A stretch of DNA of 64,000 nucleotides from Phyllostachys edulis (Eukaryota; Streptophyta; Magnoliopsida; Poales; Poaceae). The stretch spans positions 47,541,633-47,605,632 of the forward strand of contig CM070567.1 in NCBI GenBank assembly GCA_036346405.1. Reading direction: 5' to 3'. The notes below the pieces were generated by a model, which saw only the letters and a program-made list of their open reading frames with translations, ran no database searches and was not told the DNA's origin. Both the position numbers and the translations under genes were made by a program. Shown here in pieces: positions 11,085 through 20,087 of this stretch (position 1 is the stretch's first letter; every line of letters starts with the position of its first letter).

Positions 11085-12894
11085 GCTAGGGCTTGACGAC
11101 CCGGCGTGGGGAGGCCGGAGGAAGAGCCAGAAGAGCCGCCGAGGGCTCGGGAGGAGTCGCCGAGGGTCGGGGAGGAGGAACCTCGGTCGGGATATCCGGA
11201 GGACCGGCCATGGAGGAGGAGCCGCCGGGGACGAGGCGAAGGGGCTCGGGCGGCGAAGGGGAGAGGAGGCGAACGGGATGGGGCGACGAACGGGAAAGGG
11301 CGCGAACGGCCGGGGTGGCGAACAGAGAGGCGGCTCTGGGGGCGACGGGAGAGGAGAAGAAGGGGTCTCATGGCGGCGGACTGGCTCGGGCGGCGCGAAG
11401 GCGAAGAGAGCGAAGGGTTCTCGCCGCTTGTGGCGGCGGGTTAGGGTTCGGGCTTGGGGCTGCGGAGTCTGGGTTAGGGTATATCGCTGGCAATTTATGT
11501 AAATAACTCTAACTTCAATGGGTATTTGTTTTGTTGGTCCACTCCTCATTTGGAGCAAGGTTCTACCCACTCCCAAAATTTGTACTACAAGCTGCTCTGC
11601 TCCTGATTGCTCCAACTCCAAAAACTTTGTGGAGCAACCCTGTTTGGCACAACTCCAACTACTCCAACTAAGAAGCTAGGAGTTGAAGCAGTACCAAACA
11701 GGCCCGAAATCATCATGTGTTGATGATACTCAGGTCAAGAGTTTGGAGTAGAGGATGCATCATGTGTTGATGCACATCAAGATCCCGAAGAGAAGATGAT
11801 CATGAGTTGATCATCACATCAAGAAAAGATCCATCATGTGTTGATGAAGGTCAAATGAATGATGTATATCAAGACAATGACCCGAACTTGAAGATAAGAT
11901 GTGCGTCATCAAGCTTTAAGTGAATGTGTAAGGCAAAGGTATGACTAGCTAGAGCTAAGGATATATTCCTAGTCTTTTACCGGTCTTGGTGTTTGGATGG
12001 AAGACTAGATTACTAGTATATGTTACCGTACTATTAAGAGAGGTCTTGACTAGTAGCTTGAGTTAGTCATGTGTTGATAGCTCGTTGTGCTTGCTCTAGC
12101 TCTCGTTACATGTTGCCGATATTTGAGAATGTGCTTTGCAAATAGTTGATGTTCATGTATAATCCTTGTAGCATGTGACTTTAGTTTGCGAATGTGTTTT
12201 GCAAATGATTTAAATCTACGTACCTTATTCCTTATGGCACTGATTCTAAAAGTCGACAAATATATTTTGCAACTTGTTGAGAATCTTGCCTTCATCCCTT
12301 GATTGCATCACACATAAATTAGCAAATGTGTTTTGCAAATTGAGTTGAAGTGATGTGTGAAATCTGTTTTCACTTTTGTTGGCGATGGGCGGTCTGATCA
12401 CCATGTCGATCGATCGGCCGATGAGGTCTTGGCCGACCGCCATGTGTTGGCTGGTCTGACCGGCCCCTGATCCGCGGTATGACCACTTGTTTTCATGCGA
12501 TATGTCTTTTTAGAGAGAAGGTGTTTTTGGGAGATTCTCTTTTTCCCAAAAACGGTATGACTGTATTTCTTTTGCGGTACTACCGCAAGGCGGTAATACC
12601 GATCTTTAGTTGGTGGTACGCTTTTTCTAGAGAAGGTGTTTTCTCTGTTTCTGATTTTCTCTAGTGAGCGGTCTGACCGACTGGGTCCGATCTGACCGGT
12701 CCTTGTGAGGACAGTCAGCTCGGCAGTGCGTCCAACGGCTAGTTTTATAGCCGTTGGAGCTTGGACGGTTTGACCGGCCATTAGTTGGCGGTCAGACCGG
12801 TTTACCCTGGTTTTTCTGAAGATTCTCCTCCAATGGCTAGTTTGCATTCTGTGGGTCAATTCACCCCCTTCTAGTCGGCCTCCTCGATCTTACA

Positions 12895-12970
12895 CCGCTC
12901 CGCTCGGACCACCTTGTACTGGCATCTCGACAGGTCCGACCCATCGGGTCCAGCCCGTACGAGACCATCG
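12895..12970 (-). pseudogene. Upstream exon piece of the mudrA-like transposase
   Basis: An acceptor (TGTTTTACAG) on - at 12971-12980 precedes this piece. With the solo LTR and one CCGCT copy removed, an open frame runs across the junction into the transposase block at 8436. This shows that the LTR landed in an exon. Confidence 0.55.
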
Positions 12971-13613
12971 CTGTAAAACACTATCAAATCTTGCATATTT
13001 GAAAGTACCTAAAGCAACAACAACCCGATCTACAGTACGCAATATAACAAACAAGGTATGTAATTGACACTAATAATTAACTTTACACGACTATTTACAT
13101 GCGATTATTTCTTCAATTCCCACTAATAAAATAGGACTAAACAAAAAATTACTAACTAATTACGAGTATTTAATTTGCCACTAATTACACATGACACAGA
13201 TAATTACGACATATAACAACACACAAGAGAGCAATTAAATGCGAGTAAGTCAATACGAATAATTAATTAATAAGCAACAATTTGCCTATAAATTACTTAC
13301 GAGTAATTCAATACATCTAAGTAATTCTTAATGAATTAATTACGATTAATTAGTTACCAGTAACTACAAGTCATTACGTACCAACAAATTAATTATGGTC
13401 ACGCAAATTCGACCAGTTATTTTGCACTAATGTAATCTTCACTACTCAACTATGCGAAATTTAATTACGTCTAATTAACTACGTCTGCTTAATTACCATT
13501 ACAAACTACGGCTCAATTACCACTAACTAGTTACGACTAATAAATTACTGCTAATTAACTATGATTGAAATTATTACATCTAAAGCATACGAAATAATTT
13601 TACCTTGCCTTGA
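12971..13613 (-). other. AT-rich leader intron of the mudrA-like gene
   Basis: 643 bases of TAATTA/ATTACGAG-type sequence run from a GTAAAA donor (13613) to the acceptor at 12971, on -. Composition and position mirror the PMD gene's leader intron at 5692-6380. Confidence 0.55.
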
Positions 13614-14104
13614 TGTCGACTTCACGGGACTTATACGGTCCTAACAACTGCTCTAAACACTATTTCCTCCACAGCGTATTCCAAACAAAGTTATACTTCA
13701 ATACTCTTTGTTCTCAACGACGAGCGCGAGAACGAGAACGAATCTAAGAGCGAGAGCGAGCGCGGCGCCGATTTCTATAGACACGCGGAGGCGTTACACA
13801 CACATAGAGTAGCGTGATTAGCAATACGTACAGACGAGGCAATGGATGAGACAAAAAGAAAGTGACGGAAAAGAGGTTGCTTTCTGCGTCGAAAGCAACC
13901 GAAAGCAACGATAAACGGCGCGTCCAGGCAGGAGGAGCGATGCAGCCCGCATGGCTCGTCCTGGCGTTGGCTGCCCGGAAGCGAAGGGTGACACCTGGTT
14001 TGTCCGCGCCATTTAGAAAAAAAAATTCGAATATCCAAAACAATATCCATCTGCCGACAGTAGCCCAGACTTTAATAACTGCACCCACGTTACCCGGCGT
14101 CTAA
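13614..14104 (-). promoter_or_regulatory. Leader and promoter region of the mudrA-like gene
   Basis: On - this reads from a GC-rich end, through a CTATAGAA box near 13.77 kb, to a CGCTCTCGCTC-rich leader and an AGTGTTTAGAGCAGT block. A similar block (AGTGTTGTTTAGAGCGGT) lies at the matching place in the left leader (about 5653-5670). It is the likely subterminal region of the Mutator-like element. Confidence 0.4.
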
Positions 14105-14668
14105 TTCGAGAGGTCGGTGGGCCGCGCCGTCCACCACCTTCGTGGGGCCCTCTGCTCCCTGTACCCGGCGGGTAGATCCGAGGTGCGCGTCATCTTTAGA
14201 TTTTCTTTCCTGTACCCGGCGGCAAAACTCTAATTAGCCCTGTATTATCTTTCTCAAGGGCTTCAATGACAATATCGTCATTAATTAGCTACTACTCTAG
14301 CTTCAAATCAGCTGTGATGACATTTCTGTGGTCTCTTTTGTGCGAGGATATTTCCGTGATTCGAACTGTTTTCCACCCAAGGAAAAAAATATAGAGAGAT
14401 TCTACGCAAGTCATATTAGTGACAATAGTACGACTGAGAACCCGTCCAATAGCTCAACAAATAGAGAGGTGCCAGATCTTGACGTGCAGTACCAAGAACG
14501 TATATTTAAATCCTGTGATATAGGTACAAGGGCAGTGGCAAGCCAGAAGAAAATAAGAATGTCTGAAAATTGAGTAGACCTTTGTCTGAAACATACGAGC
14601 CAGAAATTGAGTATTTGTACCGAGCCAGAAACCGATCGAGGAGAGCTAGTCATAGGTTTACTCAACAC
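14105..14668. other. Intergenic sequence, no gene seen
   Basis: TACCCGGCG occurs three times between 14092 and 14222. Otherwise there is AT-rich sequence with only short chance frames. This is the far upstream region of the ASR gene before the retroposon insertion. Confidence 0.4.
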
Positions 14669-14683
14669 ATCTCACGGCACACG

Positions 14684-15718
14684 AGATTTGCATCTATCTA
14701 AGAAAAAAATCCTAGCCATCATCAAACAAGCCCCTCTCTTCTCCTCCCTTCTCCTCGCCGCTGTCGTCGGTGGCCACCGGCCGGCCAGCGGCGGTGGCGG
14801 GGCTTCTTCTTTTTGGTGGTGGCGCCTGATCTGCATCGCGCTCCTGACGTCAGACGTTTGTCCGCCAATTTCCAATGGTGTGGACTTTTGTCGGGGTTGG
14901 ATCTTAGGGCCTTCTCCGTCGGCTCGTCTTCGGGCGTGACGATTTGGGGCCCTTCTCCGCCGGCTTCTTTCGGCGGCGCAGCTTCATCGATAGCATAACG
15001 ACGGAGGTGGCGCGGTGCAGATCCAGATTTGGCGCAGTTGGTAGAGATCGCGACAGCTCGGTGACGGTGGCTTGTGCAGCGCTCAACTCCTTCCCGGTGG
15101 ACGGCTTTTAATCGACCGACACGTGGGCTGCGGTGGACGTCGCCTTCCTTTGGTGTTAGCGGCCGTTGGCCGTTGGGGATGTTGCAGACGTCGTCTTGGC
15201 GATCTGGCCTTCATTGGTTGGATCCAGTGACGAGGTTGTGCTGTGACGTGATCTTGGAGCACTAGTACCTTCGATCCAGGGTGAAAACTCTTGATTTGGT
15301 CTTCGCTAGTTGGATCCGGCAACGACGTCGACCTGAGTGGCGTTGCCTTCCTGAAGGCATTGCTTTGGAGAACTGGTACGTGAGCTCCAGAGTGAAAACT
15401 TCTGATCTGACCTTCGCTGGTTGGATTCGGCGATGACGACGTGAGTCGTATCCCTTTTTGAAGACGTCGCTACGGAGGCTGGCGCCCATCTCACTTCTTT
15501 GCTACGCAGCTGCTGTTCGCGTGTGGATGATCTTCTGGTTGGTCCCGGATGCGGCGCTAGGTGGTCTTTTTTTAGGCTAGTCTTTACATGACAATTTGTT
15601 TGTCATTGTTAGCTTTTAGCTGTTTTTTATTTTAAGCTTTTAACTGATGGTGGTGTAATAGTTATGTGCATCTCTAGTTGGTGCGAATGCTAAAAGTTGT
15701 ATTTTCATTATCTAAAAA
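14684..15718 (+). mobile_element. Retroposon-like insertion with 15-bp target duplication
   Basis: Perfect 15-bp direct repeats ATCTCACGGCACACG (14669-14683 and 15719-15733) flank a 1035-bp insert ending in a short A tail (TTATCTAAAAA). Long variable-length duplications and a 3' A tail are hallmarks of L1-type target-primed insertion. The interior is GC-rich and non-coding. It contains three imperfect tandem units of about 115 bases built on GGTTGGATCC(A/G)G, GTGAAAACT and TGATCTG (about 15190-15440). The 3' part is T-rich with GGTGTAATAGTTATGTGCATC, which resembles the 3' end of grass LINE-type elements. No reverse transcriptase is present. Confidence 0.7.
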
Positions 15719-15729
15719 ATCTCACGGCA

Positions 15730-15735
15730 CACGTG
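15730..15735 (+). promoter_or_regulatory. G-box/ABRE-like CACGTG upstream of ASR
   Basis: CACGTG within ACACGTGT lies about 220 bases upstream of the ASR start and overlaps the right copy of the retroposon's target duplication. ACGTG cores bind bZIP factors of the ABA response. The copy at the left duplication is broken (CACACGAGAT). Confidence 0.5.
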
Positions 15736-15827
15736 TACATGTCAAATTATATCATCACATCCCTGTGGGTATTTGCACAGTGCCGCCCTTTATTAATTCT
15801 ACCGTCCATTTTAACGTCGCCTCCGGC

Positions 15828-15835
15828 TATATAAT
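15828..15835 (+). promoter_or_regulatory. TATA box of the ASR gene
   Basis: TATATAAT lies 117-124 bases before the ASR ATG. It leaves a leader of about 90 bases if transcription starts 30 bases downstream. Confidence 0.65.
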
Positions 15836-15951
15836 CCAAGCTAGCGAACGGCTATCCAAACAGCACAACCAAACCACCAGCTAACAACACCCATCCTATT
15901 GTCACTCTCACGCAGCTAGCGCGCTCTCAAAAGCTTTCACTGGTTCCAGCC

Positions 15952-16484
15952 ATGGCGGAGGAGAAGAAGCACCACTTCTTCCACCACCACAAGAAGGACG
16001 AGGAGGGCACGCCCGCCGGCGGCGAGTACGGCGCCGCGGAGACCGAGTACTCGGAGACGACCGTGACGGAGGTGGTGTCGACCGGCGAGGACGAGTACGA
16101 GAGGCACAAGAAGGAGGAGAAGCAGCACAAGCACAAGGAGCACCTCGGCGAGATGGGCACCGCCGCCGCCGGCGCCTTCGCACTTGTACGTACACACATC
16201 ACATAGGCAGATCGATCGATGCCTTGTATATTTCCAGCGCAATTGATTCTGTCCTTGCTTTATACATGTGTGGGCTTGTGTACGTCTAGTATGAGAAGCA
16301 CGAGGCGAAGAAGGACCCGGAGCACGCGCACAGGCATAAGATCGAGGAGGAGGTGGCGGCGGCGGCCGCCGTGGGGTCCGGCGGGTTCGCCTTCCACGAG
16401 CACCACGAGAAGAAGAAGGACCACAAGGAGGCGGAGGAGGCCGGCGGCGGCGAGAAGAAGCACCACCTCTTTGGCCGAGATTAA
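15952..16484 (+). CDS. ASR: Abscisic acid-, stress- and ripening-induced (ASR) protein
   Basis: Two exons, 15952-16185 and 16290-16484, joined in phase 0 across a 104-base GT-AG intron, give 142 residues ending in TAA. The protein is very hydrophilic, rich in His, Lys and Glu. The N-terminal His cluster ([11 protein letters not shown]) is the zinc-binding part of the family. The C-terminal ABA/WDS domain holds [20 protein letters not shown] and [15 protein letters not shown], and the end is [13 protein letters not shown] proteins are small, largely disordered plant proteins that act as chaperones and zinc-dependent DNA binders under drought, ABA and aluminium stress, in nucleus and cytosol. 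The intron sits at the usual family position, inside the ABA/WDS domain after GAFAL. The frame is intact. Which rice ASR number this is cannot be said from memory. Confidence 0.93.
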
Positions 16485-16854
16485 TCCATCTCTCACCTGT
16501 CCATCACGTTTGCTTTGCATGGACATACGTATTACTCCTATATGTATTGAACTCTGTGTGCGTCGAGTCTTGGATCTCCCTGTGTGCAGTGCTTGGGTTT
16601 AATTAGCTCAACCAGTGTGTGCATGAGAGGCTGAGAGGTGGGCCCGTGCGTCTGGTGTGTTGGATTTTCTGCATATATGCATCCGTGTTGAATAACGGAG
16701 CCTGCCGGCTGCTTCCGTATGTAATCCATCGTCCGCGTGTGTATGTACTATGCTATGGTGTTATGAATGTTTATGACTCTGATTTGCTTGTATATGAGCT
16801 AGCTTCGTCTTATTATAAGGCAAAAAGTGAAAATTAATAAAGTCCACACATGAA
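16485..16854 (+). other. 3' region of the ASR gene
   Basis: No gene is seen. AATAAA-like signals near 16835 (AATTAATAAA) and T-rich sequence fit the 3' UTR and downstream region. Confidence 0.4.
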
Positions 16855-18160
16855 AAGATATGGTAAAATTGGCTACAGCGCATTAAAAAAAACGTGGTTT
16901 CAGCAGAACACACTGAAATTAGGTGTAATTTTGCCCTAAGACACCAAAGCGACTATTATATGATTTCTGGGCCAGAGGGAGAGATAAATTTTCAGAAAAG
17001 ACTTTGGTGCCCCTAGCCATCCCGATGCGATCGAACCCTAAAGCCAAACTCTAAACCTCACGCGTGTCGGGCCTAAAACCTATGCAGTCCTTCTCCCTCA
17101 CAGTACTTCTCCCCAAAATTTGTCATCGTCGCCCACCGCCGCCACCATTCGAATTCACCTGGAGCATGGGTCGTTGAGGGCTAACGGAGATGGAGTCGTC
17201 GGAGTCGAAGATGGGGCGCTTTAGGAGCACAAACTCTCCGTCGAAGCCTGTGCAGCTTTCACGAGTCCCCAACGAGTAAGCTTCTTCCTCATCCTCACTC
17301 CTTTTACTTCACTTGTCGTGTCGGTTTGGTGTGTATAGTTTAGATCTGGGTTGATGTTGTGTCGATTTAGAGTTGTATTCTGATATTGCTGCTTTCGTTC
17401 CATTCTAATGTGCGTAGGATGGATTCGGGATTGGCATGCAGAGTAGCTATTCGTGTTGGTTCTTATGTTGAGGTCACTAACGACGGTAGGCAAGAGTACC
17501 ATGTTAGCCGTGACATTAATTGGGTTGTAGACAGGGATACTAGTTGTTTCCTTGACTTATTGGAAGATCTTGACGATGAGGTGCAACATGAAAGCAACAA
17601 AACAATTACTGTCACCATTTAGAATAAAAACTAGATATACCGAGGTTGCTTCTTATTCAGCTTTGCTTGATGTGTTTGACATGTACTGGGACATGAGGAG
17701 GCTTCCACTGCTTGTTAGTGTATCTGGATCCAATGCATATAGGAAGCCAAGCACTAGCAATCTATCTTGTGTCCGGCAAGCCACCTCCTCGCAGAAGATA
17801 TTACCATCTGCCCTTGATTTTCCAACACAAGAAAGCACAGCTTGCCATGACAATGAACCAGGACCATGCAAACCTGCTGCTAATGTGGACAAATGGGGTG
17901 AGGATGACTAGGAAAAGTATGTGGGTGTGGATGATGAGAGGCTTCAGTACAAAGACTTGATGTCAGGTGATGATGCCTCTGAGTATGTGCCAGGGTCTGA
18001 TGATGATGATCAAAGTGAGGATGAGTCTTCAGTTGATGATGAGGCTGGTTGTCAGTCTAATGTGCATGTAATTAATATAGAGAATCATAACATAGACGTT
18101 GGAGTTACTTGTGAGGATGATCAATGCTTTAAGAGGTGTATAAGGCAATATGCAGATGTA
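16855..18160 (+). mobile_element. Second Mutator-like element fragment
   Basis: It begins in a terminal-repeat-like region with GGTAAAATTGGCTACAGCGC and, nearby, GTAATTTTGCCCTAAGACACC. A GC-rich leader and the mudrA fragment below follow. The right side breaks off at about 18160 inside the transposase frame, where ATGTATGTATG repeats start. No matching right end is seen in the window. Confidence 0.5.
17189..18160 (+). pseudogene. mudrA-like transposase N-terminal fragment
   Basis: A short first exon (ATG 17189) ends at a GTAAGC donor, and a second exon starts after TGCGTAG at about 17418. The second exon reads MDSGLACRV..., then stops and shifts frame near 17620, with blocks continuing in another frame: LLDVFDMYWDMRRLPLLVSV, VDKWGEDD, then an acidic VDDE..YVPGSDDDDQSEDESS region and GVTCEDDQCFKRCIRQYA. 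This is the acidic N-terminal part typical of rice Mutator transposases, before the DNA-binding and catalytic domains, which are absent. It is a different subfamily from the 6.8-8.4 kb transposase. Stops and frameshifts show it is inactive. Confidence 0.65.
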
Positions 18161-18864
18161 TGTATGTATGTATCTATATTTGAGATCCGTTGCAACGCAT
18201 GGGCACTCGGCTAATGTATTACTAACTACAAGTTTGTTGGGCACTCTAAATTAAGTCCAAACAAAATTACCCCTATGAATATATTTACAAGCACGATTAG
18301 ATGCTAGTTTTTCAAAGTTGATGTTTCAGCACCACGCATGCTTACATGGCCCTTTCCCTTGATTCACCGGCACAGGACAGGAAACACGTACTAATTGGCG
18401 AAATCACGACCAGAAGATGTCAATGTTCATCGACGAGCTCATCCTCCGGAGAGCGGCAACGACCGCAGGCCGGCCACCCACGCCGCGCAGAGCTCGGGAA
18501 TCGATCTCCTCCAGGCGCCTTGGCGTCTATACGGTGGAGGGACAGGAGGTTCGATCCAGTGTGCGAAGACTCCTTGGCTAAAGCTACTCTTGCAGGTTAC
18601 CAGCCACAAACACAAGCGGGGTTGACAAGCTGTTTGTGCCAATGCTTCCTACCTAAATGTGGAGAAGAGGGTACATTACATGTCATCGATTCTCTTCTTG
18701 TGTAATCTATCTGCCTTCGCTATCTGGGCCAAATCGTACACACATTTGTGTTGTTCTTGGATCTCATTGCGATAAGGAAGACATTTTTCCTTGATCACCA
18801 CCTAATGGAATCAGCCCTTTGGCAGATCTTCAGTGCCACGCAAGGGTGGAAATTCAGGAGTCTT
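18161..18864. other. Unassigned sequence with exon-like GC stretch
   Basis: A GTTGCAACGCATGGGCACT stretch near 18190 is of a kind common at ends of grass repeats. A GC-rich stretch (18440-18560) has open but unrecognised frames on +. I cannot assign a function and see no clear start, splice or domain signal. Confidence 0.3.
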
Positions 18865-19183
18865 TTGCCGATTTAGCGCTGTTACGATCGGTAATTACAG
18901 AAGTAACGTCCGCCATAAAGAATTTACATATTTGACACCGGATCCGCACGACCAACACGCGGACGACTGTCGGGTTGACACGCACCCCTACCGCATAGCC
19001 ACCATACGGTGGAGCTGCTCCCGCACGGCCACATCAACCGTACGGTGCCCGTGCGGGAGGAGTGCGTGTTGGCCCGACAGTCGTCCGAGCGAATGGCCGT
19101 GTGGATCTGATACCAAATCTACAATTTTTTTTTGCAGCGGACGCTACTTCTATAATTACCGAGCAACAACGCTAAATCGGCAA
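18865..19183. mobile_element. Foldback MITE-like element
   Basis: About 320 bases that are almost a complete inverted repeat. The outer arms start TTGCCGATTTAGCG on both strands and run about 50 bases (18865-18915 against 19134-19183). Inner arms (GCGGACGACTGTCGGG near 18959 and its partner near 19072) and a GC-rich hairpin around CCCGCACGG/CCGTGCGGG fill the centre. There is no coding capacity. The transcript would form a long hairpin. Confidence 0.7.
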
Positions 19184-19227
19184 TGAGACACGAATAATAT
19201 ATTACAATTAAAATGTTTATACGGATA

Positions 19228-19304
19228 GCTTTCGTTGCTCAGTTGGTTACAGCACCCGTTTAGTAAAATGGGAGGTCTTAGGGTTCGACTCTCACTTAGT
19301 AAAG
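19228..19304 (+). tRNA. Degenerate tRNA-Thr(AGT)-like sequence
   Basis: The acceptor-like GCTTTCG, a D-arm GTTGCTCAGTTGGTTACAGC (A box-like), an anticodon arm CCCGT...ATGGG with AGT in the loop, the extra arm AGGTC, and GGTTCGACTC (B box) are in order. A T run follows (19314-19324), as at a Pol III stop. The anticodon loop has 8 bases instead of 7, the T stem pairs poorly, and the 3' acceptor does not pair well, so it is probably a pseudogene or a tRNA-derived repeat. Confidence 0.5.
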
Positions 19305-19420
19305 TAATTTATCCTTTTTTTTTTTACTTTCCTATTTATTTTCTCAAGTCACCAGGCAGTCGGGCATCCTAACTCTGATTTTTTACCCTTGACCGCGAAA
19401 AATTACTTCACATGACACAA

Positions 19421-19451
19421 GCTCTCTCTCTCTCTCTCACACACACACACC
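19421..19451. repeat. (CT)n(CA)n microsatellite
   Basis: An uninterrupted CT run passes directly into a CA run. Confidence 0.9.
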
Positions 19452-20087
19452 CACCCTACCAAAAGATCCAAATGTTTTGAACAAATCGCTGAATTTTGTT
19501 TTTTTCTTACAACAAAGATAGCGCCGAAGACCGTCCAAGGATGCCACCATCGATAGTTTTTGAAAAATAGAAACAAAATGTGCCAAGGTTGCAATACTCG
19601 GATCTTGCAATAAGGTACGGTTCGCATGACAAATCTTATGAAAATTCCAACATCGAAGAATAATGACATATGATAAATTTTATGATAATGCAGGCAAATG
19701 CATTGTTCCTATTTTAGTACTTGCTCATACTCCATCTGAAATCAAATTGATACTATTTGGCGCATCAAGTTTGAGCATTAATATTGCCATTGGAATAACC
19801 AGGTAATAAAATTGCATTGCTATACATTTCGGTTACTCAGAATCAAAATTTGGATAGACTTTTGCAGCCTTGATTTTTTAATTGGAGTCTAAACACAAAA
19901 CATCATTACGACTAACAGTACATTGCTACAATAACATGTGATCCATTGCCAGCATGTCCAAACAGTGCCATCGAGTCTTCTTTCTCTTGCCAGTGGAAGG
20001 AAATCAGTTAGAAGCTGTGTTATTGCACAACAATACAAGGATTTCTCTTGCGCATCAGCAACGATGGCGAGATCTTCACACAATAGT

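Larger units (their letters stand above)
9123..11705. mobile_element. 2.6-kb DNA transposon carrying exon-like host sequence
   Basis: The ends are 14-bp inverted repeats, GGCCCTGTTTGGTA and its partner GGGCCTGTTTGGTA, with one mismatch. Possible 3-bp duplications GAA flank them (9120-9122 and 11706-11708). Subterminal regions on both sides repeat AGCTCCAACTCC-type motifs. Comparison with the empty site in the 57.7-kb copy of the host LTR supports the boundaries. The interior is mostly not transposase. On - it contains two exon-like pieces (see 10998-11084 and 9845-9916), so it resembles a gene-capturing non-autonomous element. The superfamily is uncertain; a 3-bp duplication would fit PIF/Harbinger-type. 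Confidence 0.65.
8442..12894 (+). repeat. Solo LTR, Sirevirus-like family S, copy 1
   Basis: It starts TGAAGAAG and ends CGATCTTACA. Exact 5-bp duplications CCGCT flank it (8437-8441 and 12895-12899). No primer-binding site or coding region is attached, so it is the product of LTR-LTR recombination. It matches, in reverse complement, the LTR at 57700-61205, including the CATCATGTGTTGATG repeats, GCAAATGTGTTTTGCAAA repeats, GGTCAGACCG motifs, and the terminal CACCCCC.TCTAGTCGGCC block. A similar terminal block ends the LTR at 50860, which belongs to a Sirevirus-like copia element. A 2583-bp DNA transposon (9123-11705) is nested inside; net LTR length is about 1.87 kb. Confidence 0.85.
5422..14104. 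mobile_element. Decayed two-gene Mutator-like element (PMD gene plus mudrA), with nested insertions
   Basis: The left half carries a promoter, an AT-rich leader intron and a plant-mobile-domain gene on +. The right half carries the mirror image on -: promoter, AT-rich leader intron and a mudrA-like transposase. The two genes converge and both stop abruptly at about 6.80-6.81 kb, so the middle was deleted. Maize MuDR also has two convergent genes, which supports the reading. Exact terminal repeats could not be proven: the left end abuts the gypsy-type LTR and the right end (about 14.10 kb) is set from the end of the promoter-like sequence. Nested inside are a hAT-like element (6964-7456) and a solo LTR (8442-12894). 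Confidence 0.6.

Noticed and set aside
11042..11621. Several overlapping Pro/Arg/Gly-rich frames on both strands
   Set aside because: They come from a GC-rich leader-like stretch with no stops by composition; only the short targeting-peptide exon has start and splice support.
18161..18240. Possible Helitron 3' end (GTTGCAACGCATGGGCACTCGG followed by CTAA)
   Set aside because: No clean hairpin, no TC start and no AT target could be paired with it, so the evidence is too thin.
18346..18705. Possible host gene at 18.3-18.7 kb
   Set aside because: Two overlapping frames are open but neither shows a domain, splice site or start context that I can recognise.
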